From AV133 sp035567015 (GTDB lineage Bacteria; Verrucomicrobiota; Verrucomicrobiia; Chthoniobacterales; UBA10450), in contig DATMPQ010000163.1 of NCBI GenBank assembly GCA_035567015.1, positions 1 to 28,249 on the forward strand: a DNA stretch of 28,249 bases, given 5' to 3'. The translations under genes were made by a program, and so were the position numbers. How positions within the stretch are numbered: position 1 is the stretch's first letter; the number at the start of each line of letters is the position of its first letter. Shown here piece by piece: positions 14,708 to 21,493 of this stretch. The notes under the pieces were generated by a model. The model saw only the letters and a list, made by a program, of their open reading frames with translations. It was not told the origin of the DNA and did no database searches.

Positions 14708-14798
14708 TTTTCCTTAAACAAAGCGCCGCCCAAACGTCACGTTTTGGGCGACAAAAAAACCCGCTCAGTGCGTGACCCTCTCACACATCTGATGCGGA
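14708..14798 (-). promoter_or_regulatory. rpsL leader with hairpin
   Basis: This is the inferred ~90-nt 5' leader of the ribosomal superoperon. It contains an 11-bp, once-bulged inverted repeat at 14727-14750 (cgcccaaacgt paired with acgttttgggcg) ending about 20 bases upstream of the rpsL ATG. A run of seven T residues on the sense strand lies before the hairpin, not after it, so it is not a standard terminator. It may be a regulatory or stabilising leader structure; the function is unknown. Confidence 0.5.
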
Positions 14799-14805
14799 GG
14801 ACGCG

Positions 14806-14833
14806 AATATAGAGGGAAAATCCGAGGTCGCAA
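14806..14833 (-). promoter_or_regulatory. Sigma70-like promoter for the ribosomal superoperon
   Basis: On the minus strand a -35-like TTGCGA (14833-14828) is followed, after a 16-bp spacer, by a -10-like TATATT (14811-14806). Matches to consensus are 4/6 and 5/6. Transcription would start near 14798, leaving a leader of about 90 nt before rpsL. It is the only good promoter I see upstream of the 13-kb gene run, and it fits the position expected for the str operon promoter. Confidence 0.55.
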
Positions 14834-14856
14834 AGAATTTTTTGCGCGCCGATCTG

Positions 14857-14978
14857 GGGAGCGCGCGCGGCTCGCATACTGGTTTCGGCGGCTTGCAGAA
14901 ACGAACTTTTCCCGTCAGTAACTCGATAATTTTGCGGCGCGAATCGAAAGAAAACTTCGCGAGCCGCGTGCGCTCTCC
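14857..14978 (+). repeat. Dispersed inverted-repeat element, copy B (rpsL-tgt spacer)
   Basis: A roughly 122-bp segment within the 320-bp divergent rpsL-tgt spacer. It has inverted ends: 14857-14877 begins GGGAGCGCGCGCGGCTCGC, and 14959-14978 is nearly its reverse complement. The left end matches the end of copy A (7038-7016) at 21 of 23 positions. The interior is AT-richer, contains no open reading frame of note, and may contain the tgt promoter (a GATAAT word lies near 14926-14931). The rest of the spacer holds the rpsL promoter and leader, and the short tgt leader. Confidence 0.55.
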
Positions 14979-15027
14979 AAAACGAATCCGCTTGCGACAT
15001 TTTTGCCGATCACGAACGTGACCCGCA

Positions 15028-16230
15028 ATGTTCGAGTTGATCACAAGCAATCTTTCATCACGCGCGCGCCGCGGCCGGCTGGCGACGGCGCATGGCGTGA
15101 TCGACACTCCAGCATTCATTCCGGTCGGTACCCAAGGAAGCGTGAAAGCCGTGAGCCCGCGTGAACTGCGCGAGATCACGGCGCAAATCATTCTCAGCAA
15201 CACCTATCACCTATTCGTTAGGCCGGGACTGGAGGTGATCAAACATTTTGGCGGACTGCATCGGTTCATGAATTGGGACGGGCCAATTTTGACCGACAGT
15301 GGCGGTTACCAGATTTTTTCGCTGGCGAAACTGCGTAAGATCACCGAAGTGGGCGTGCATTTTCAAAATCATGTCGATGGAACACCGGCGTTCATAAGTC
15401 CGGAGATCGCGATGGAAATCCAGGCGGCCCTCGGCAGCGACATCGCAATGGTGCTGGACGAATGCGCGCCTTATCCGTGCGAACACGATTATGCCGAGAA
15501 AAGCTTGGAGATGACGACGCGCTGGGCGAAGCGATCTAAGGCGGCAAACGCTCAATGCTCAACGCTCAATGTTCGACGTTCAACTGAGGAGGCTGAGCTC
15601 TCCGCGATCCGCAACCCGCAATCCGCAATTAAGCGCCAGCTTCTCTTCGGCATCGTGCAAGGCGCGACCTTCGATGACCTCCGCAAAGCGAGCGCAGAGG
15701 CGATTGTCGATCTTTCATTCGACGGTTACGCCATCGGGGGCGTGAGCGTGGGCGAACCGGAGAAAGAAATGATGGGCGCGGTCGAAGCGAGCGAACCGTT
15801 TTTACCTAACGACAAACCGCGCTACGCGATGGGACTGGGCACGCCGCCACAAATGCTCGAGATGATCGCGCGCGGCATCGATATGTTCGATTGTGTGCTG
15901 CCGACCCGCCTCGCCCGCAACGCCACCGCGTTTACATCGGCCGGCACGCTGAATTTAAAGAACGCCAAGTTCACTTTCGACAAGGGTCCGATTGAACAAG
16001 ATTGCGCCTGTCCAGCCTGTCGCGAATTCACTCGCGGTTACGTTCGCCACTTAATCAAGGCAGAGGAAATTCTCGGATTGCGGCTCATCACACTGCACAA
16101 CTTGCAGTTCTATCTCGATCTCATGAAGCAGGCGCGCGCTGAGATCGAAGCGGGAACGTTCGACGAATTTCGAAAGAATTTTGTCTCGAACTACAAGACG
16201 CGGGAGGTTGATCTCGCGGAACAGACTTAG
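15028..16230 (+). CDS. tgt: tRNA-guanine(34) transglycosylase
   Basis: Tgt exchanges guanine-34 of GUN-anticodon tRNAs for preQ1 on the queuosine pathway. At 400 residues it is a little longer than the usual ~375. The pattern is complete: TDSGGYQIFSL with D90 (the expected general base), RGIDMFDCVLPTR with D288 (matching the nucleophile position), and the zinc ligands C326, C328, C331 and H357. Residues ~172-202, between the conserved TTRWAKRSK and LLFGIVQG, are a low-complexity insertion about 23 residues longer than in the E. coli enzyme. It is encoded by two 7-bp-period arrays and lies at a surface-loop position, so activity is probably kept. It starts the plus-strand tgt-yajC-secDF cluster. 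The other queuosine genes are not in view. Confidence 0.97.
   Translation: MFELITSNLSSRARRGRLATAHGVIDTPAFIPVGTQGSVKAVSPRELREITAQIILSNTYHLFVRPGLEVIKHFGGLHRFMNWDGPILTDSGGYQIFSLAKLRKITEVGVHFQNHVDGTPAFISPEIAMEIQAALGSDIAMVLDECAPYPCEHDYAEKSLEMTTRWAKRSKAANAQCSTLNVRRSTEEAELSAIRNPQSAIKRQLLFGIVQGATFDDLRKASAEAIVDLSFDGYAIGGVSVGEPEKEMMGAVEASEPFLPNDKPRYAMGLGTPPQMLEMIARGIDMFDCVLPTRLARNATAFTSAGTLNLKNAKFTFDKGPIEQDCACPACREFTRGYVRHLIKAEEILGLRLITLHNLQFYLDLMKQARAEIEAGTFDEFRKNFVSNYKTREVDLAEQT
15544..15631. repeat. Two 7-bp-period arrays inside tgt
   Basis: The first array (15544-15585) has units such as ctcaatg, ctcaacg, ctcaatg, ttcgacg and ttcaact in one register. The second (15604-15631) has units gcgatcc, gcaaccc, gcaatcc and gcaatta. 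Together they encode residues ~173-202 of Tgt without breaking the frame. The encoded peptides (around NAQCSTLNVRRST and AIRNPQSAI) bear no relation to Tgt. Confidence 0.7.
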
Positions 16231-16334
16231 CCACAGATGAACAATTTTTTTAGATGCAGAAGAGCAACTCCGCGGCGGCGGCCGACACTAAGAATAAGAA
16301 GAGAATCTGTGTTTCATCTGTGTATATCTGTGGC
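16230..16334. repeat. Inverted repeat of CACAGAT words between tgt and yajC
   Basis: GCCACAGAT at 16230-16238 pairs with ATCTGTGGC at 16326-16334. CAGATGAA (16234-16241) also pairs with TTCATCTG (16313-16320). The right side holds three ATCTGTG words spaced 10-11 bp apart. The first arm begins at the last base of the tgt stop codon. The 157-bp tgt-yajC spacer contains no gene that I can support. The foldback might end or stabilise the tgt transcript, but no T-run follows it. Confidence 0.5.
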
Positions 16335-16387
16335 CGAATTCTCCGGACAGTTACAATTGAATTGCGGCGAGCGCGTTCGCGTTTAAG

Positions 16388-16744
16388 GTGCGCCTCGCTC
16401 CAATTTTCCTCATGTTGCACGCGTTTCTTGCCCAAGCACAGCCGCCCGCTCCACCCAGCCCCAGCCAAAATCCCGCGGGCGGCATCGGATTTTTTGTGCC
16501 GCTGGTTTTCATTTTCATCATCATGTACTTCGTGATGTTGCGGCCGCAGAAGAAGCGGCAACAAGAGCAACAAAGATTGATTTCGAGTTTGAAGACAGGT
16601 GACCGCGTGGTCACCAACGCCGGCATTCACGGCCTCATCTCCAACGTGAAGGAGGCGACCGTGATCGTAAAAGTGGCCGATAACGTAAAGATAGAGATGG
16701 AGAAATCGGCCATCGCGAATGTGCTGAAATCGGTTGAGAGTTAA
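16388..16744 (+). CDS. yajC: Sec translocon accessory protein YajC
   Basis: YajC is a single-pass inner-membrane protein that associates with SecDF and the SecYEG holotranslocon. The hydrophobic segment GIGFFVPLVFIFIIMYFVML is followed by the YajC signature RPQKKRQQEQQRLISSLKTG and the soluble domain (VVTNAGIHGLISNVKEATVI). The start is uncertain. GTG at 16388 gives 118 residues with a signal-like N-terminus, while ATG at 16412 gives 110 residues beginning MLHAFLAQAQ; neither has a clear Shine-Dalgarno. It lies directly before secDF, the usual partner. Confidence 0.93.
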   Translation: MRLAPIFLMLHAFLAQAQPPAPPSPSQNPAGGIGFFVPLVFIFIIMYFVMLRPQKKRQQEQQRLISSLKTGDRVVTNAGIHGLISNVKEATVIVKVADNVKIEMEKSAIANVLKSVES

Positions 16745-16796
16745 GAGATTTGAAATTCACAGAGTTCGACTCTCAACTCTCAGCTCTGAACTAACG
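16733..16796. repeat. 7-bp-period array and inverted repeat at the yajC 3' end
   Basis: GTTGAGAGT (16733-16741, overlapping the last codons and stop of yajC) pairs with ACTCTCAAC (16769-16777). The right arm continues as 7-bp units: actctca, actctca, gctctga, actaacg. It has the same foldback design as the rpsS-rplB array. No T-run follows, so it is not a clear terminator. Confidence 0.55.
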
Positions 16797-16813
16797 GCAT
16801 TGCGATGACCCAA

Positions 16814-16841
16814 TCGAAAATCGAAAATCGAAAATCGAAAA
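16814..16841. repeat. Perfect (TCGAAAA)x4 array abutting the secDF start
   Basis: Four identical copies of the heptamer TCGAAAA occupy 16814-16841, and the secDF ATG begins at 16846. The array lies where a Shine-Dalgarno sequence would be and none is present, so the secDF start region is formed largely by this repeat. The copy number could vary between strains and affect secDF translation; that is inference. Confidence 0.7.
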
Positions 16842-16845
16842 TTCA

Positions 16846-19191
16846 ATGAGCTCTTCGCTCATGTTTTTCATCGAGCTGTCATGGCTCGCGCTCTTCGGCT
16901 GGTACTTCGCCACCGAGCACGGCGTGCGAAAACGACTCATCGCCATGGTCCTCACCGTCACGGCGATCACGTTCAGCGTTTGGCTTGCTTATCCACCGAG
17001 CAAAAAAATCGCACTCGGTCTCGACATTAAAGGCGGCACGTCGTTCCTCATCCGTTTGATGGGTGGCGACAAGGAAATAAACAAGGGAATGCTCGACCAG
17101 GCGGTGGAGGTGATTCGCAAACGGGTCGATTACTTCGGTGCCGGCGAGCCGATCATCAGCCCAGTCGGGAACGATCGCATTTTGGTTCAAATTCCTGGGC
17201 TCGATACCGCAAAAATTCAGGAAGCGCGCGACCAGCTTTCGCGCGTAGCCAAGCTCGAGTTCCGCTTGGTTTATCCGGATAATGGCGAACGCTTAAAGGC
17301 GATCGATGCCGGCAAAGAGGTGATTCCACCGGATTACCGGATTGAAGTTTACAAACCGCCCACCGAAGGAAACGAAAAGCCACGCGAAGAACGGCTGCTC
17401 GTGAAAAAGAAAGCGGATCTCGGCGGCAACCGTGTCAGCGAGTCGCACGCCTATTTCGGGAACGAAGGCTGGACCGTCCAGCTCAAGTTTGACAGCGAAG
17501 GCGCGAAGCAATTTGGCCGGATCACCGAGCAATACAAGGGCCACCGGTTCGCAATTGTGCTCGACGGAGTAATTCAATCCGCACCGGTGATCCGCGATGC
17601 CATCTACGGCGGAGATGCGGTCATTACTGGTCGATTCACGGAAAAGGAAGCTCGCGGTCTGGCCAGCGTGCTGGAAAACCCGCTGCAGACTCCAGTGAGC
17701 ATCGAGGAGGAGCGCAGTGTCTCGCCCACGCTCGGGATGGATTCGATTCGGGCGAGCATTCTCGCCGGCTTGATGGGCCTGGCGATCACGCTCGTGTGCG
17801 TGTTGATTTACTACAAACTGGCAGGTCTCATCGCCTGCCTCGCGTTACTTGTAAATATAGTACTGCTAATCGGCGCGTTTCAGTTGATTCCTGGCGGCGT
17901 CACTCTGACCCTACCCGGCATCGCCGGTATCATCCTGACGATCGGCCTCGCTGTGGACGCGAGCGTACTGATTTACGAACGGCTGCGCGAGGAAATGGCG
18001 CTCGGAAAGTCGCTCAAGGTCGCGGTGCAAACCGCTTACCAAAAAGCGTTCAGCTCTATCTTCGACGCTAACGTGACCACGTTAATCACGGCCGCGATTT
18101 TGTTTTGGAAAGCGAGCGGACCGGTCAAAGGTTTCGCGATCTCGCTTACGCTCGGCATTTTGGCCTCCTTGTTCACGGCGCTCATCGTCGGCCGGAACTG
18201 TCTCGGCTGGTTCGTCGATACCGGACGCGTAAAGCGGATGTCGATGTTGCATTTGATTTCGTCGAAGAACATCAACTTTCTCGGCAAAGGTTTTCTCGCC
18301 TGCATGTGCTCGCTTGCGCTTCTGATTGCCGGAGCGAGCGCTTTTTATCTTCGAGGCGAAAAGAATTTTGGGGTCGATTTCCGTGGCGGCGATTTGATCA
18401 CTTTGAGCTCGCCGAACACGATCGATGTCGGACAAGTTCGTGACGCCCTGAAGCCGCTTGGCTTGGCCGACGCTTCCATTCAAGAGTCAGCGCAGGGAGG
18501 CAAGAGTTACATCACGGTCCGGACCCCGTTGAACACGAGCGATAGAGTGGAGAAACAGATAATTCAGGCGATGTCGGCCACCAGTTTTAAGGTGGAAGGC
18601 TCCGAGCGTGTCGGCGCACTCGTTGGCGGTGAACTAGCAAAGAGCTCCCTCGTTGCGCTCGGTCTTGGCATTCTTGGCATCCTGATTTTTGTCACGTTCC
18701 GTTTCGAGCTTTCCTTCGCCGTGGGAGCGATCGTAGCCCTTTTGCACGACGTTCTCATGACGGTCGGAGTTTTTGCCCTGCTCGGTCACGAATTAACTCT
18801 CACGATGGTGGGTGCTGTCCTCACGATTGCCGGTTATTCAATCAACGACACCATTGTCGTTTACGATCGGATCCGGGAAGGTCTCGCCAGCGGCCGGCGC
18901 GGCACGATCGAGCAGATCATGAACGAAAGCATCAATCAGACATTAAGCCGCACCATTCTTACCAGCACCGTCACGCTCATTCCGATTCTCTGCCTCTTTT
19001 TCTTTGGTGGCGCCGTACTGCGCGACTTTTCGCTCGCCATCATTATTGGCGTTGTGGTCGGCACCTACTCATCGATCTTTATCGCCTCGCCCATCGTGCT
19101 GTGGTGGACACGCGCCCGCGGCGGCGGCGCGACCGCTCTGCGACGCGAAATCATCCAAAAAACGACAACAGCCAATCCGGCAGCCTCTTAA
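16846..19191 (+). CDS. secDF: Protein translocase subunit SecDF (fused SecD and SecF)
   Basis: SecDF uses the proton-motive force to pull preproteins out of the translocon on the outer face of the membrane. The 781-residue protein is a natural SecD-SecF fusion. The SecD part (residues ~1-465) has an N-terminal membrane helix, the ALGLDIKGGTSFLIRLMGG motif, the periplasmic domain (residues ~60-290) and the membrane block PGIAGIILTIGLAVDASVLI with YERLREE. The SecF part (~468-770) has FGVDFRGGDLI and the matching block GYSINDTIVVYDRIREGL. Each half should have six membrane helices. No Shine-Dalgarno is visible; a heptamer array precedes the ATG. A downstream ATG five codons later is also possible. 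Confidence 0.97.
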   Translation: MSSSLMFFIELSWLALFGWYFATEHGVRKRLIAMVLTVTAITFSVWLAYPPSKKIALGLDIKGGTSFLIRLMGGDKEINKGMLDQAVEVIRKRVDYFGAGEPIISPVGNDRILVQIPGLDTAKIQEARDQLSRVAKLEFRLVYPDNGERLKAIDAGKEVIPPDYRIEVYKPPTEGNEKPREERLLVKKKADLGGNRVSESHAYFGNEGWTVQLKFDSEGAKQFGRITEQYKGHRFAIVLDGVIQSAPVIRDAIYGGDAVITGRFTEKEARGLASVLENPLQTPVSIEEERSVSPTLGMDSIRASILAGLMGLAITLVCVLIYYKLAGLIACLALLVNIVLLIGAFQLIPGGVTLTLPGIAGIILTIGLAVDASVLIYERLREEMALGKSLKVAVQTAYQKAFSSIFDANVTTLITAAILFWKASGPVKGFAISLTLGILASLFTALIVGRNCLGWFVDTGRVKRMSMLHLISSKNINFLGKGFLACMCSLALLIAGASAFYLRGEKNFGVDFRGGDLITLSSPNTIDVGQVRDALKPLGLADASIQESAQGGKSYITVRTPLNTSDRVEKQIIQAMSATSFKVEGSERVGALVGGELAKSSLVALGLGILGILIFVTFRFELSFAVGAIVALLHDVLMTVGVFALLGHELTLTMVGAVLTIAGYSINDTIVVYDRIREGLASGRRGTIEQIMNESINQTLSRTILTSTVTLIPILCLFFFGGAVLRDFSLAIIIGVVVGTYSSIFIASPIVLWWTRARGGGATALRREIIQKTTTANPAAS

Positions 19192-19637
19192 GCGGAGCGC
19201 TCATCGACACTTTGACTCCTCCGCGACTCCGAAGCTAGAAGCCTTAGTGTAGGAGAAAGCTTAGAGCAAAGCTGGTAATGTCAGTCGAGCTCGGAGCGTT
19301 TCTAAACTTCGTTTGGCTGATGGTTCCTCGAAAAGAAGGACCCACAGTGGTTAACGAGAACGGCACTGCAATGCGGGAGGCCGTGTGTTGAAGCGTTCTG
19401 ACGATAAGTGAAAACTGATTCGCTGTCGCGCGGACCGAGAGTAGAGACAAGCCATGCTTGGAAACTTCCCTCTTATTAAAAATAGTTGGCATTCTGCTGG
19501 GTATTGGTTGTGCTCATATCCCGCCGAGGGCCTCCGGAAGGAAATTATCGACAAAAGTTGACGAGGTTCGCTCGTCCGAGTAGGCTCGGCTTCGCTCGTC
19601 AAGGAGCGTAATTTTGTAAACCAGGGATAATGATTCG
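19192..19637. other. 446-bp spacer between secDF and rpsU
   Basis: This stretch has no protein gene that I can support. Its composition is more AT-rich than the flanks. A minus-strand frame of 82 codons (19244-19492) is open but has no recognisable motif, no ribosome-binding site and no conserved neighbour, and the plus strand is broken by stops. Near its right end lies the hairpin described separately. I see no tRNA, rRNA, 6S or SRP RNA signature. It could be a long rpsU leader, the remnant of a decayed gene, or both. Confidence 0.5.
19558..19602 (+). promoter_or_regulatory. Stem-loop upstream of rpsU
   Basis: TTGACGAG (19558-19565) pairs with CTCGTCAA (19595-19602), and CCGAG-TAGG-CTCGG (19577-19590) forms an inner hairpin. 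GACGAG can alternatively pair with a nearer CTCGTC (19570-19575), so two mutually exclusive folds are possible. The structure ends 35 bases before the rpsU ATG and has no T-run after it, which favours a leader element over a terminator. Its function is unknown. Confidence 0.45.
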
Positions 19638-19835
19638 ATGCCAGAAGTGATCGTTCGCAAAGGTGAACCGGTGGATCGCGCGTTGAAGCGGCTCAAAAAC
19701 AAGTTGGATGCGGAGGGCATCCTCGAGGAAGTCCGGCGGTTGCGCGCGTTTGAGACGCCGTCGCAAAAGAGCCGGCGCAAGGCGAAAGCCAACGCCAAAC
19801 GCGGTCGAACCCGGTTCCGCTTCAATCCGTCGTGA
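19638..19835 (+). CDS. rpsU: Small ribosomal subunit protein bS21
   Basis: S21 is a small basic 30S protein that assists initiation near the anti-Shine-Dalgarno end of 16S rRNA. The 65-residue protein shows the family pattern: VIVRKGEPVDRALKRLKNKL, then GILEEVRRLRAFETPSQKSR and a basic tail. It is monocistronic as far as seen, about 450 bp after secDF and converging on the minus-strand SUMF1 gene, which ends 51 bp away. AGGGA lies 11 bases upstream of the ATG, a weak, distant ribosome-binding site. The structured sequence before it suggests possible leader control. Confidence 0.95.
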   Translation: MPEVIVRKGEPVDRALKRLKNKLDAEGILEEVRRLRAFETPSQKSRRKAKANAKRGRTRFRFNPS

Positions 19836-19886
19836 GGCGCCGTTGACGCGTTAAATCGTTACAACGCTTCACGGTTCGACATCTCC

Positions 19887-21491
19887 TCACTCACATTCGC
19901 AGACGACTCGGAAGCCGAGGTCATTGCAGGAAAAAGTCGGCACATTCGAGCCGCGCACGGTTGTCCTCATACTGTTGAAGCGCGATTTCCAACTGCCGCC
20001 ACGATAAACGCGCCGGTTGCCCATCGCGGGCCCGCGTGGGTTTGCCTTCGGTGCTGGGCGATATGGCTCGTAGTAATCAAGACACCATTCCCAGACGTTG
20101 CCGGCCATGTCTTCCATGCCGAAGGCGCTGGCACCCAGAGGGAACACGCCGACCGGCGAGGTGACTGGATAACCATCGTCAATATCGCGGTCGCTCCAGG
20201 CAAAATCGGTATTGCGATCGGCGAAGTTTGCCAGATCGCCACGGCCTTCGTAATTGCCCCACGGATACTTTCTTCCGTCAGTGCCGCGCGCGGCATATTC
20301 CCATTCTGCTTCGGTGGGCAGACGATATTTCTTGCGCGTACGCGCGCTCAGCCATTGGCAGAACTTAATCGCTTCCAGGCTGCTGACATGAACGACGGGA
20401 TGGCGGTCGCTGGAGCCCGGTATTCGTTTGCGCAGATGCGATGGCTGAAACTGCTCGTAAGCGGCATTCGTGATCAAATGACGCGACAAATAAAAATGAT
20501 TGAGGGTCACTCTGAACAGCGGCCGCTCGTTCGGCGCGGCCTCGATCGCGTCGCTTCCCATCACGAATTCGCCCGATGGGACAAAGAGCATTTCGCCAAC
20601 CAGTAGATCCTGGAAATTGGCATGCCGTCCGTGCTCCGCCTCCACCTTGCCCTCGACGGGGGATGCTTCTACAAACGGCTTGGCCTCCGCTTCGCGCGGT
20701 GCCGGCCGGCTCACTTCGATCTGCGGAGTTTCGGTGGCGGCTCCGGCCGGGGAGGTGCCGTCGGTTCCTTCCAGATACAGATCAACCAGGTCCTCCGCCT
20801 CATCTGCTTCGAGGCCGAGATTTTCCGCCATGTTGATGAACGCGTCGCGTTGGTCATCCGTCATGGCCATGTCATCGAGCCCGCTCAAACGAAGCATGCG
20901 CAGAAATTCTTCCTGCGGATTGGAAGAGGTTTCGCTATCTCTTTTCGCAGATGAAGCGGCCGCACGAGGCGCGACCGGCTCGGCCCGTTGCGCGCCGCTC
21001 TCCTTCAGTTTGGCCTCAATCTGGGAAATCATTTGCTCTTTTGTGAGTCCGTTTTCGCTGCCGAATCGCATGAGATTTTTCTCTTGCTCAGCGGTGAGGG
21101 TTCCATCGGCGATGGCAAAGAGGAGATACTTTTGAAACTCCGCCATCGCCTCCTCATGTTCCTGGGCTGCAAGTTTGTCGTCCACTGCGCGGCGGCGATC
21201 GGGATCGAGAAGTTGCACCCGCGCCTCGGTGAGGTAGCGGGACGATTCCTCGAGGCCGGCGCGAAGCAACTGCGCCAAGGGATTGCTTGGCTGATTTTTG
21301 AGTGGCAATTTCTTTTGCCACCAGCGCAACAGTTCCCGGCAGTGTTCTTCGATCAGTTCGTTGCTCGGGTTGGCCCGAGGATCAAGGCAAAGCCGCTCGT
21401 AGAAATTTGACGACTGGTACTTATTCCAGCCGTCCCATTTGTGTGGATCGTCCGGTAGCGGAGTGGGAAAACTGATCTCGCATCTAGCCAT
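19887..21491 (-). CDS. J-like / helical / SUMF1-domain protein, third gene of a chaperone set
   Basis: The 534-residue product has three visible parts. Residues ~28-108 look like a degenerate J-domain (FYERLCLDPRANPSNELIEE, then LTEARVQLLDPDRRRAVDDK), but the HPD tripeptide that stimulates Hsp70 is absent. Residues ~112-163 and ~194-243 are helical with TerB- or EF-hand-like spacing (FAIADGTLTAEQEKNL; MAENLGLEADEAEDLVDLYL). Residues ~298-533 are a SUMF1/FGE-sulfatase domain (FVPSGEFVMGS, RLPTEAEWEYAARGTDGRKY, GMEDMAGNVWEWCLDYY, YRGGSWKS). The two cysteines of true formylglycine-generating enzymes align with Ser and Met, so formylglycine formation is not expected. It starts 2 bp after the Hsp70 gene, so a partnership with Hsp70 is likely. 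The domain calls at the N-terminus are by eye. No signal peptide is seen. Confidence 0.85.
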   Translation of the reverse strand: MARCEISFPTPLPDDPHKWDGWNKYQSSNFYERLCLDPRANPSNELIEEHCRELLRWWQKKLPLKNQPSNPLAQLLRAGLEESSRYLTEARVQLLDPDRRRAVDDKLAAQEHEEAMAEFQKYLLFAIADGTLTAEQEKNLMRFGSENGLTKEQMISQIEAKLKESGAQRAEPVAPRAAASSAKRDSETSSNPQEEFLRMLRLSGLDDMAMTDDQRDAFINMAENLGLEADEAEDLVDLYLEGTDGTSPAGAATETPQIEVSRPAPREAEAKPFVEASPVEGKVEAEHGRHANFQDLLVGEMLFVPSGEFVMGSDAIEAAPNERPLFRVTLNHFYLSRHLITNAAYEQFQPSHLRKRIPGSSDRHPVVHVSSLEAIKFCQWLSARTRKKYRLPTEAEWEYAARGTDGRKYPWGNYEGRGDLANFADRNTDFAWSDRDIDDGYPVTSPVGVFPLGASAFGMEDMAGNVWEWCLDYYEPYRPAPKANPRGPAMGNRRVYRGGSWKSRFNSMRTTVRGSNVPTFSCNDLGFRVVCECE

Positions 21492-21493
21492 TC

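Noticed and set aside
14727..14760. Hairpin next to an A/T run near rpsL read as a Rho-independent terminator
   Set aside because: On either strand the T-run does not follow the stem in the 5'-3' direction of a transcript that would need to end there.
8634..16841. Short-period arrays considered as CRISPR arrays
   Set aside because: Units are 7-8 bp without spacers, and no cas genes are present.
19244..19492. An 82-codon minus-strand open frame in the secDF-rpsU spacer
   Set aside because: No motif, no ribosome-binding site and no neighbour support; kept only as a comment on the spacer.
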